A program made the translations under genes and the position numbers. The notes under the pieces were generated by a model, which made no database searches, was not told the DNA's origin, and saw only the letters and a program-made list of their open reading frames with translations. Source: JBDHUJ01 sp039809105 (lineage in GTDB: Bacteria > Patescibacteriota > Saccharimonadia > Saccharimonadales > UBA4665). From it: a DNA stretch of 5,727 bases. Below are positions 1-5,620 of this stretch, one piece after another. The stretch spans positions 1 to 5,727 of the forward strand of contig JBDHUJ010000056.1 of the NCBI GenBank assembly GCA_039809105.1. The letters run 5' to 3'. How positions within the stretch are numbered: position 1 is the first letter of the stretch; every line of letters starts with the position of its first letter.

Positions 1-150
1 TAAGAGCCTGAGTATCCGGAACGGTACGGCCGGAGGGTAGTGCGGGGTCTTCAGGGATTATGCAACTTCAGGACACGAGCTTGCATTCACGGCAAACAAA
101 CAGTAGCATTATAGATACAAACTTATTGTGAAATAAACAGGAAAACAAAC
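1..150. other. Non-coding lead-in to the GT-C gene
   Basis: No convincing gene is seen here. On the plus strand a short open stretch ends at TAG 38-40 and could be the last 12 codons of a gene running in from the left, but it is too short to judge. AGGA at 139-142 lies 8 nt before GTG 151 and is a good ribosome binding site for the next gene. A TATAGAT box at 110-116 resembles a -10 element but lacks a -35 element at the right distance; TTGCAT at 81-86 is 23 nt away, so no promoter is called. TCCGG 15-19 and CCGGA 30-34 can pair, but no T-run follows. Confidence 0.5.
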
Positions 151-1599
151 GTGGCGCTCGCAAGCCTCAAAAAATATATCCTCCCTGTTGGCATAGCCAG
201 TATGTTCGTCTTTTTGGCGGGTAGAATCGCTTTTACCCGCACCTATCCTCTGCCGTACGACGAGGCGTACCATTTCGGCCTCATAAACTACTACACGCAC
301 TATCCGAACCTGTTCGCAACTTCTCAGCCAGCCGGTTTTGACCAGCTGGGTTCGATAGTCGGTGATGCCTCGCACCTGTACCACTGGCTGTTGAGCTTCC
401 CGCTGGAATTCATCCGGCTGTTCACGAGCGACCAAATGACGCAGGTTTGGATTCTGCGGAGCGTGAACATCGGCCTCGGGCTGTTGACGCTCTATCTGGT
501 ATATCGGCTGGCACGGCGCTTCGGGCTTTCCGGCCTGGTTTCTGCACTGGTCGCCGCCGCGCTGGCTATAACGCCGGTGTTCTACAGCGTGTTCGCACAG
601 CTGAACTACGACAACCTGCTGTTGCCGTTGACGCTCATCATCATCGGTCAAGCCTGGACGGTGCGTGATAGGATAAAATCGGGCAGTATGCCAACCGCAC
701 GCTTGTTGGTGCTTGGTTCTCTGTTGTTGGCGGCAACCCTGGTGAAATATTCGTTTTTGCCAATCTTTGCCGCTGTCGTCACCTATTTTGCGATTCTTAT
801 GCTGCGTTACGCTGGCGTTCGGGCGCTTCCCCCTAAGCTGTGGGAAGGTTTTTCGAGCAGTAAATCGGTCATAAAGGCTGCGGCACTGGCAGTGTTCGTG
901 GTGGCGAGCGGCGTCTGGCTGCAGCAGTACGGCACGAACATTGTAAAATACGGCACCCCACACCCGCAGTGTCACGTCGTCTTAAGCATCAAGCGTTGCC
1001 AAGCATATGCGCCATGGGCGCGGAATTATGAGTTGCATAATACCCGTAACGAGCGCCCGGTGAGTGGACTGGAGCTGGTAAGTTTTACGGGTAAGTGGTT
1101 GCGCGAAATGTACTTCCAGATTTTCTCGCTGGTTCGCGTAGAGCCTGGCGTGCCGCTTTTTTCGCTGCAGAAAATCGCTTGGCCGTCCATGGTGGTCATC
1201 GGAGCTGGGCTGGTTTGCATGACGCTACTCCTCAGAGCGATGCTACGCTACCGGTTGCCCTGGGTGCTTCTCGGAAGCATAGCGGTGTTTTATGTGGGGG
1301 CACTGTGGGCGCAGAATCTTAGTGATTATCGTAACTTGCACCAAGCGGTCGCTATACAGGGGCGGTATTTGTTGCCGCTCCTACCGCTTTTTTACATCGT
1401 CGTTGCCTTCAGCTACGTCATTGCGTACATGGAAGTGACTGCATTCGTAGCCCGTGCGACTGCCGCTGGCGCGCAAACGACCACTGCTGTCGCACAGCTA
1501 GCACTCCGGCAGCTCTATGCCGCCTGGCTGATGTTTGCGGTAAAGATAAGCGGTGCCGCTCATCCGGGTCGCGACAGTCGCTTCATAACCGGTTCGTAG
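151..1599 (+). CDS. GT-C type multi-pass membrane glycosyltransferase (GT39/DUF2142-like)
   Basis: Probable integral membrane glycosyltransferase that moves a sugar from a polyprenyl-phosphate donor onto a surface acceptor. Seen: 482 residues with about 10-12 hydrophobic spans, for example near residues 10-29, 101-119, 126-148, 156-170, 184-220, 243-258, 347-365, 372-388 and 405-425. An acidic pair D37-E38 (PYDEAYHFG) lies in the first loop, where GT-C enzymes carry their catalytic or metal-binding acidic residues. NYDN at 152-155 and QGRYLLP at 403-409 resemble conserved stretches of the GT39 and DUF2142 membrane families. The long loop at about 260-345 holds two cysteines, C274 and C283, that could form a disulfide outside the cell. 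The start is GTG 151, supported by AGGA 8 nt upstream. The gene converges on the GT4 gene with a 3-nt gap. Donor and acceptor cannot be read from the sequence. Fold class is fairly sure; exact family is not. Confidence 0.85.
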   Translation: MALASLKKYILPVGIASMFVFLAGRIAFTRTYPLPYDEAYHFGLINYYTHYPNLFATSQPAGFDQLGSIVGDASHLYHWLLSFPLEFIRLFTSDQMTQVWILRSVNIGLGLLTLYLVYRLARRFGLSGLVSALVAAALAITPVFYSVFAQLNYDNLLLPLTLIIIGQAWTVRDRIKSGSMPTARLLVLGSLLLAATLVKYSFLPIFAAVVTYFAILMLRYAGVRALPPKLWEGFSSSKSVIKAAALAVFVVASGVWLQQYGTNIVKYGTPHPQCHVVLSIKRCQAYAPWARNYELHNTRNERPVSGLELVSFTGKWLREMYFQIFSLVRVEPGVPLFSLQKIAWPSMVVIGAGLVCMTLLLRAMLRYRLPWVLLGSIAVFYVGALWAQNLSDYRNLHQAVAIQGRYLLPLLPLFYIVVAFSYVIAYMEVTAFVARATAAGAQTTTAVAQLALRQLYAAWLMFAVKISGAAHPGRDSRFITGS

Positions 1600-1602
1600 G
1601 TG

Positions 1603-2697
1603 CTATAGGCCGAGGGATTTTTCGTAGACGGCCAAGGTTTGCTGGGCCATACGGGTCCAGGAGAATTGCTTGACGCGTACGTGGCCTTTGGCGGCGAGGT
1701 CGCGAGCAAGGGCGGGGGTATCGGCAACCTCGCATATTTTGGCAGCCATGTCCGAGACGTCCAGCGGGTCGAAGTAGTGAGCGGCATCGCCGTACACTTC
1801 GGGTAAGCAGGTCGCGTTACTGCTGACAACCGGCGCACCGTGCAGCATAGCCTCCAGGCCGGGCAGGCCGAAACCTTCGCTTAAACTAGGGAAGACATAC
1901 GCGGCGGTATGTTCGTACAGCCAGCGCAACTGGCCTTCGCTGACAAAGCCGGTGAAGATGACATCTTGTAGGCCAAGCTCCGCAGCGCGCTGTTCGTGGG
2001 CGGCGTACAGCACGTCTTTCTTACCGGCCAGCACCAGCTTGAGGTCCGGATGTGTTTTTTTAAGCTCGCCATACGCTTCCATAAGCCGTCCGAGGTTTTT
2101 GTGCGGTGTCGGCCGCCCGACGTACATGATGAACGTGCTGTCTTCGAGTCCGGCAATCGGCTGCGGCGCGTCGTGTATAAGGTCGGCGGCTTCGAGTGTG
2201 ACGGTTATTTTGCTGGGCGAAACGCCCGTAAATGCCGCGACATCCTGCTTGACGAATTCCGTCGGTGTAATGATAGCGGCCGATTTCCGGGCGGCGCGTT
2301 TATTGACCCACTTGTACACTTGCTGCTTCGCCCAGAAGGCCGCCGGGTTTTTGGCCGGGTTTTTGAAACGCACGGTTGTCAGGTCGTGCATGGTCGTCAC
2401 GGTTTTGCCACTGTACAGAATCGGCTGCTGCACCATGCCGAAGTGCACGAGGTCCGCCTCCAGTCCGGCTACTTGCCGCCGGAAGCCGAGCTGCTCGCCG
2501 AACGTAAACTCTTTGAACGGCGTTTCGACGACGACGAACTTCGGCGCGACGGACGCGATGTACTCCAACCGCTCTGCCTTCGTGAGTACGATGACAGTGT
2601 GCTTCGGCTCCAGCAGGTGCAGGTGCTCCACAAGCTTGTCGATGTACCGGCCGGTACTTGTCCCCGATTCTCGTGCGTCTATGACTATTTTGGCCAC
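1603..2697 (-). CDS. GT4 family glycosyltransferase (GT-B fold)
   Basis: Cytoplasmic retaining glycosyltransferase that uses a nucleotide-sugar donor, likely in assembly of a lipid-linked or surface glycan. Seen in the 364-residue product: an N-terminal Rossmann strand KIVIDARESGTSTGRY (residues 3-18), matching the glycine-rich acceptor-side loop; MHDLT at 103-107; then the donor-binding domain with YVGRPTPHKNL (192-202, R195 and K200 being the usual phosphate contacts) and the E-X7-E signature PSLSEGFGLPGLEAM (E274, E282). Length is normal for GT4. GTG 2697 is preferred over GTG 2715 because GAGGA at 2711-2707 lies 9 nt upstream of it and the family normally begins right at this strand. The start lies inside the toxin gene, overlapping it by 13 nt, so translation is probably coupled. 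The gene has no visible promoter of its own and probably depends on the toxin-antitoxin promoter or read-through from the GT2 gene. Sugar specificity is unknown. Confidence 0.93.
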   Translation of the reverse strand: MAKIVIDARESGTSTGRYIDKLVEHLHLLEPKHTVIVLTKAERLEYIASVAPKFVVVETPFKEFTFGEQLGFRRQVAGLEADLVHFGMVQQPILYSGKTVTTMHDLTTVRFKNPAKNPAAFWAKQQVYKWVNKRAARKSAAIITPTEFVKQDVAAFTGVSPSKITVTLEAADLIHDAPQPIAGLEDSTFIMYVGRPTPHKNLGRLMEAYGELKKTHPDLKLVLAGKKDVLYAAHEQRAAELGLQDVIFTGFVSEGQLRWLYEHTAAYVFPSLSEGFGLPGLEAMLHGAPVVSSNATCLPEVYGDAAHYFDPLDVSDMAAKICEVADTPALARDLAAKGHVRVKQFSWTRMAQQTLAVYEKSLGL

Positions 2698-3095
2698 TGT
2701 AGGGTATCCTCGCACGAGCTAAGCGGAACTATTTCCAGCCCCAAGGACAGATTGTATAAATGCCGGTCATTTGTCACGAACTTCGTTGCTCCGGCGTGCT
2801 TTGCCGTGGCAAGGTGCAGCGCATCGACCGTGCGCAACGCGGGGAATGCTGCCCGCAACCGGCCTGCTAGCTCTGCGACCGGTCGGCTGACTTCTGCTAT
2901 CGAAAGACACGGTTGCTCCAGTAGGGCCAGGTCGGCCGCCGGGTCACCATTCAGAATCTCGGTCGTTACTAAGACCGAAATGACTGCCTGTTCTTTTTGT
3001 TCCACCATCGGCTGCAACGCCCGGCTGGCGGCAGTAAAAAACTCTTCGTTGCGCTCCAGGAAATAAATGAAAACGTTGGAGTCGTAAGCGACCAT
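2685..3095 (-). CDS. vapC: PIN-domain toxin, VapC-like ribonuclease
   Basis: Probable toxin of a type II toxin-antitoxin pair. PIN-domain VapC proteins are Mg2+-dependent endoribonucleases, many cutting tRNA or rRNA. Seen in the 136 residues: the first strand with its acidic residue, AYDSNVFIY (D5); TTEIL with E46; TVDALHLATA with D91; and FVTNDRHL with N109-D110. These supply the expected acidic cluster at normal PIN spacing, and the length is typical, so the protein looks intact and catalytically competent. ATG 3095 is 5 nt after the antitoxin stop. No strong Shine-Dalgarno precedes it, only a GGTAAG stretch within the antitoxin end, which suggests coupled translation. The last 13 nt overlap the GT4 gene. 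The symbol reflects family resemblance; the RNA target cannot be inferred. Confidence 0.9.
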   Translation of the reverse strand: MVAYDSNVFIYFLERNEEFFTAASRALQPMVEQKEQAVISVLVTTEILNGDPAADLALLEQPCLSIAEVSRPVAELAGRLRAAFPALRTVDALHLATAKHAGATKFVTNDRHLYNLSLGLEIVPLSSCEDTLQWPK

Positions 3096-3100
3096 ACGTC

Positions 3101-3361
3101 TTACCGGTCTTTGTCCCGTTGCTGGCGCAGCCAGTCAGTTGCGTCCATACCTGCCTTACCCCAGGCGGTACCGGCGGTTTTGAGACTGCCAGCGTACTGG
3201 TCGGTGTACTCTTGCATGGTTGTCAAAGTTGGTTTAGTGATGATTACCTGTCCGTTTTTCCCTGCCCGAACCTGCAATTTCTGGCCCGGACGGATGCCGA
3301 GCTGTTTGCGGACAGCCTTGGGTATGACGACCTGGTATTTGCTAGAAACAGTAGTATCCAT
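3101..3361 (-). CDS. vapB: AbrB/MazE/SpoVT-type antitoxin (VapB-like)
   Basis: Probable DNA-binding antitoxin for the downstream PIN toxin. Seen in the 86 residues: an N-terminal swapped-hairpin AbrB domain at about residues 3-43, with SSKYQVVIPKAVRKQLGI followed by RPGQKLQVRAGKNGQVIITKP, the classic pattern of this fold. A C-terminal tail (about 45-86, QEYTDQYAGSL to DWLRQQRDKDR) has the YAGSL and arginine-rich ending usual in VapB partners that block a PIN active site. ATG 3361 is chosen because the domain begins there; the only longer frame would begin at TTG 3397, within the promoter. There is almost no room for a 5' leader. Proteins of this type, with their toxin, commonly repress their own promoter, and a 13-bp inverted repeat around the promoter at 3377-3415 is the likely operator. 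Confidence 0.92.
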   Translation of the reverse strand: MDTTVSSKYQVVIPKAVRKQLGIRPGQKLQVRAGKNGQVIITKPTLTTMQEYTDQYAGSLKTAGTAWGKAGMDATDWLRQQRDKDR

Positions 3362-3368
3362 GTACTTC

Positions 3369-3397
3369 AGTATAGCAAAACGTAAAACGTTTGTCAA
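3369..3397 (-). promoter_or_regulatory. Near-consensus sigma70-type promoter of the toxin-antitoxin operon
   Basis: Read on the minus strand, a perfect -35 box TTGACA (3397-3392) is separated by 17 nt from TATACT (3374-3369), one base from the consensus -10. The TGA in the -35 box is the stop codon of the GT2 gene. With usual spacing the transcript would begin at about 3362-3361, at or one base before the antitoxin ATG, giving a leaderless or nearly leaderless mRNA. The promoter is strong by sequence and so probably needs repression. Confidence 0.85.
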
Positions 3398-3415
3398 CTT
3401 TTCGTTTTACGTTTT
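3377..3415. repeat. Perfect 13-bp inverted repeat, likely autoregulatory operator
   Basis: The arms at 3377-3389 (AAAACGTAAAACG) and 3403-3415 are exact reverse complements, separated by 13 nt. The arm nearer the antitoxin fills most of the promoter's 17-nt spacer, and the -35 box lies in the loop region. A protein bound to both arms would cover the promoter. The distal arm is also the coding sequence for the lysine-rich end of the GT2 protein. Each arm contains GTAAAACG or its complement, a plausible half-site. Autorepression through such a site is the usual rule for antitoxins; binding here is inferred. A weak terminator role is possible, since T-runs occur, but the stem is AT-rich. Confidence 0.75.
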
Positions 3416-4446
3416 TTACCCGTCAGCGTCCACCAGAAGCCGCGGAGCTTGCGGAGTGCATGGGCATTCGGTGGCAGGTCGTGGACCAGCATGCTCCAAA
3501 TGTACTCGTCGCTGACCCTCTTGTTTGTCTGGATGCGCTTGCGTTCTGCTGCGGCTTTGTAGCTGAGCGTGATTCCGGCCCAGTCGCCTTTTAGGGCGGA
3601 CCGCAGATGGCCGCGGCTAACGGCCCGCCAGAAAAACAGCAACAGCGCCAGGTTAAGCCGCCAGCTGACGCGCCATTTGTACCGATTCGGCACGTTTTTT
3701 TCTAGCAACAGCGGCAGGTTCTTCATGGTCTGGTAGGTGGTGAAGCCTTTTATTTTACTACTGGTGCTGCCGGTGGCGTGGTAAATCCGGGCGCCCGGTA
3801 CGTACCGCACCTTCCAACCGGCAAGTTGTGCCCGGAAACTGATATCGACATCTTCGTAATATGCAAAGAAGTTTTGGTCGAGCAGCCCGACTTCGCGCAG
3901 CATCTCGACGCGGTACAAGCTGGCGGCGCCACTGGCGGCGAAAACGTCTTGCTGGTTGTCGTATTGTCCGCTGTCTGTTTCGCCGCGGCCCCGGGGATAT
4001 GGTAGTCCCCAAACGGTGTAATAGTCGCCAGTGCTGTCTAGGTGTTTGCCATCTTCGCTCAGAACTTTCGGTGTTGCTATACCGACTTCTGAGTGCGTGT
4101 CTAGTTCTTCGACTAGGTTTTTTAGCCAGTCTTTATCGGCTACGGCGTCGTTATTGAATGGCGCTGCATACTGTGCGCCCAGTTCTATGGCGCGCTGGAA
4201 TCCAGGGTTTACGCCGCCTGTATACCCCATGTTCGTGCGTTGTTGAATAAGCTCTAGCTCTGGGTAGTTTTTTTGGAGTAAGGCTACTGAACCGTCGGTG
4301 GAAGCGTTGTCGACAACAATGATGTGCGGCTGAACGGTTTGAGCCAGCAAAGAGTCGACGCACTGCTGTAGCCCCTCCTCGCCGTTCAGATTGGGAATAA
4401 CTACAACAGGTTTTTTATGCTGCCGTGGTGTGCTGCTTTGGTCCAT
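3394..4446 (-). CDS. GT2 family glycosyltransferase (GT-A fold, rhamnosyltransferase-like)
   Basis: Inverting glycosyltransferase resembling the WbbL/COG1216 group that adds rhamnose or related sugars to polysaccharide or lipid-linked acceptors at the cytoplasmic face. Seen in the 350 residues: PVVVIPNLNGEEGLQQCVDSL (from residue 13); nucleotide-binding IVVDNASTDGS (43-53); NMGYTGGVNPGF (72-83); the metal-binding DXD equivalent FNNDA (97-101, D100); SGAASLYR (172-179); the catalytic-region YYEDVDISFR (196-205); and a conserved IYHATGS (H223). A hydrophobic stretch at about 270-285 may hold it to the membrane. ATG 4446 follows GGAGG (4455-4451) at 4 nt. The short lysine-rich C-terminus is encoded by one arm of the adjacent operator, and its TGA stop forms part of the next promoter's -35 box. 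No convincing promoter was found upstream. Sugar specificity is not determined. Confidence 0.93.
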   Translation of the reverse strand: MDQSSTPRQHKKPVVVIPNLNGEEGLQQCVDSLLAQTVQPHIIVVDNASTDGSVALLQKNYPELELIQQRTNMGYTGGVNPGFQRAIELGAQYAAPFNNDAVADKDWLKNLVEELDTHSEVGIATPKVLSEDGKHLDSTGDYYTVWGLPYPRGRGETDSGQYDNQQDVFAASGAASLYRVEMLREVGLLDQNFFAYYEDVDISFRAQLAGWKVRYVPGARIYHATGSTSSKIKGFTTYQTMKNLPLLLEKNVPNRYKWRVSWRLNLALLLFFWRAVSRGHLRSALKGDWAGITLSYKAAAERKRIQTNKRVSDEYIWSMLVHDLPPNAHALRKLRGFWWTLTGKKRKTKS

Positions 4447-4502
4447 GCTACCTCCATTCTACCCTATGACAGTACTATCGTAACCCCGAACACGCTTAAC
4501 GT

Positions 4503-4530
4503 TTGGTTTTTGCTGGTCACGTGTTATAAA
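4503..4530 (+). promoter_or_regulatory. Candidate extended -10 promoter of the CHAP gene
   Basis: TGTTATAAA at 4522-4530 matches an extended -10 element (TGn followed by TATAAA). A weak -35 candidate, TTGGTT at 4503-4508, lies 16 nt upstream of the hexamer. Transcription would begin near 4537, leaving a leader of about 105 nt before GTG 4643. It faces away from the GT2 gene, whose start is about 80 nt to the left. Confidence 0.5.
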
Positions 4531-4545
4531 TAATCGTCCCTTAGT

Positions 4546-4610
4546 ACAAACAGTGGAAACCAGATTAAACCGGGAGGTTTATGGTCCTTAACAAGTAGTA
4601 AGGTATTTGT
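4546..4610 (+). promoter_or_regulatory. Possible structured mRNA leader (three-way junction)
   Basis: By hand folding, ACAAA 4546-4550 pairs with TTTGT 4606-4610 and closes a junction with two adjoining hairpins. The first pairs ACCA 4559-4562 with TGGT 4582-4585 and, across a 3-nt GAT bulge, TAAACC 4566-4571 with GGTTTA 4576-4581 around a GGGA tetraloop. The second pairs CCTTA 4586-4590 with TAAGG 4599-4603. CAGTGGAA (4551-4558) is left as a junction strand, and its AGTGG could instead pair with CCACT 4622-4626, next to the ribosome-site hairpin. This resembles a regulatory leader in layout but matches no riboswitch class I recognise. The same stretch could encode a five-residue peptide, MVLNK (4581-4598), after GGGAGG. 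Individual helices are short, so chance folding is possible. Confidence 0.35.
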
Positions 4611-4624
4611 CCTGCTGTATCCCA

Positions 4625-4637
4625 CTCCTCGTAGGAG
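4625..4637 (+). promoter_or_regulatory. Hairpin masking the CHAP Shine-Dalgarno sequence
   Basis: CTCCT 4625-4629 is the exact complement of AGGAG 4633-4637, with a three-base CGT loop. AGGAG is the Shine-Dalgarno sequence for GTG 4643, 5 nt downstream. If folded, this would hinder ribosome binding. The upstream AGTGG (4552-4556) or GGGAG (4572-4576, with one G-U pair) could pair with the CTCCT arm and release the site, so a translational switch is plausible. Confidence 0.5.
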
Positions 4638-4642
4638 AAACA

Positions 4643-5620
4643 GTGAGAACTAGCACCAAACCGAAGGCCTCAATCTTCGGAAGAATCCTGCTCGTCATGA
4701 GCTTGCTCGTGTTCGGCATGGCCGGACTTGTCGCTCCGGCTTCGGCCGGTGGCGGCTACCCCGACGATGATGCAACGGACTGCTCGAAGCAGTTCGGCAT
4801 CTACTCGTGGTGCAAGAATGGCACCGACTTGTCTGGGCGCGGTTACGGCTACCGCAACTGCACCGACTGGGTTGCCTACCGGCTCGAGTCCCAAGGAATC
4901 ACCAACCACGTCAGAGGACGTGGCAATGGAAAACAGTGGGACGACAGCTCGACCGGCGTCACCCTCACTACTACGCCCGAAGTGGGTGACGCAGCCGTCT
5001 GGAACAATGGAACCTATGGCCACGTCGCCTACGTCGAAGAAACCCGACTCAAGGCTGGCGGTGGCTACGAAGCCCGCGTTTCGGAGTACAACCAAGCCGG
5101 CACTGGCATGTACACCGACACTCGTTGGGTCGTCGCCGACAAGTATGTCGACTTCAATGGGGTCGGTACGCCGGTCGGGGGTTCTCAGTCTCCTGGTGTG
5201 TCGACCTCTCAGCGGGTAGTTGTACGTAATGCCAACGGAGACCTTTGGGTTAAGGAGGGAGCGATTGGAGCTGGCTGGACGCTTGTCACGCAGAATGTCG
5301 TATCCTATGCGGTGTCACCGAACCGCATCGCCGTCTACGACGGAGCCCATCTCTCTGTCAAGGAGGGTGCGCTGAATGCAGGCTGGGTGACCGTGACAGG
5401 CCAAGTGGACTCTTTCGCGGTTACGGATAACCGGATTGCGGTCATGGTCGGTGGCCAACTTTCCGTCAAGGACGGTCCCATCGGCGCTGTGTGGACGCTC
5501 GTGGGCGGCGGCACCAGCTTCAAGATGTCACCGAACCGCATCGCGCTCTACAGCAACGGTCAGCTCCTTGTCAAGGAGGGCCCTATCAAGGTTCAGTCAA
5601 CTAACACGGAACAAGCGTAA
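4643..5620 (+). CDS. Secreted CHAP-domain peptidoglycan hydrolase with truncated C-terminal beta-repeat array
   Basis: Probable exported amidase or endopeptidase acting on peptidoglycan. GTG 4643 is chosen because AGGAG lies 5 nt upstream and it gives a clean signal peptide: a basic start, hydrophobic residues 15-31 and a cleavage site after APASA (A35). This makes 325 residues. The CHAP domain spans about 45-170: nucleophile C73 in YRNCTDWVAYRL, GDAAVW at 115-120, H127 in GHVAYVEE, and VSEYNQAG (146-153) supplying the third polar residue. After a Gly/Ser/Pro linker (about 173-189) come repeats of about 36 residues with the core NRIAVY..G.LSVKEG....W: units at 190-226, 227-262, 263-297 and a half unit at 298-315. 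The array resembles tectonin-like or beta-propeller repeats that bind sugars. The last ten residues do not follow the repeat, so the array looks cut short. Beyond wall turnover, attack on neighbouring cells is possible. Confidence 0.9.
   Translation: MRTSTKPKASIFGRILLVMSLLVFGMAGLVAPASAGGGYPDDDATDCSKQFGIYSWCKNGTDLSGRGYGYRNCTDWVAYRLESQGITNHVRGRGNGKQWDDSSTGVTLTTTPEVGDAAVWNNGTYGHVAYVEETRLKAGGGYEARVSEYNQAGTGMYTDTRWVVADKYVDFNGVGTPVGGSQSPGVSTSQRVVVRNANGDLWVKEGAIGAGWTLVTQNVVSYAVSPNRIAVYDGAHLSVKEGALNAGWVTVTGQVDSFAVTDNRIAVMVGGQLSVKDGPIGAVWTLVGGGTSFKMSPNRIALYSNGQLLVKEGPIKVQSTNTEQA
5205..5587 (+). repeat. Degenerate tandem repeats within the CHAP gene, duplicated in pairs
   Basis: Four copies of a unit of about 36 codons, the fourth incomplete. 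At the DNA level units 2 and 4 match best: a 19-nt stretch (TGTCACCGAACCGCATCGC) occurs at 5313-5331 and 5526-5544, and GTCAAGGAGGG at 5357-5367 and 5570-5580, both 213 nt apart. Units 1 and 3 share the W-T-L-V segment 216 nt apart. This suggests a two-unit block was duplicated. Confidence 0.75.

Noticed and set aside
109..975. Long minus-strand open frame of 288 codons opposite the GT-C gene
   Set aside because: It is rich in Gln, Arg and His with no recognisable domain and lies entirely antisense to a well-supported membrane protein, apart from its last few codons; it is a codon-bias shadow.
2698..2715. GTG 2715 as the GT4 start
   Set aside because: It lacks a suitable ribosome site and adds residues before the usual first strand; GTG 2697 has GAGGA at 9 nt.
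1996..3066. Plus-strand open frame of 356 codons opposite GT4 and the toxin
   Set aside because: It runs across two clear minus-strand genes with conserved motifs, has low-complexity composition and no ribosome site; it is an antisense shadow, as is the frame at 1952-2722.
3362..3397. Upstream TTG start adding 12 residues to the antitoxin
   Set aside because: That TTG is the first part of the -35 box and the added residues precede the normal start of the AbrB fold.
3377..3417. The inverted repeat as an intrinsic terminator
   Set aside because: The stem is AT-rich with a 13-nt loop, and its position around a near-perfect promoter fits an operator better; a minor terminator effect is not excluded.
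4607..4642. TTG 4607 as the start of the CHAP protein
   Set aside because: It would place 12 extra residues before the signal peptide and through the Shine-Dalgarno hairpin; GTG 4643 has an ideal ribosome site.
4537..4642. Assignment of the CHAP leader to a known riboswitch class (c-di-AMP, c-di-GMP, cobalamin)
   Set aside because: I could not find the conserved core bases of these classes, so only an unclassified structured leader is proposed.
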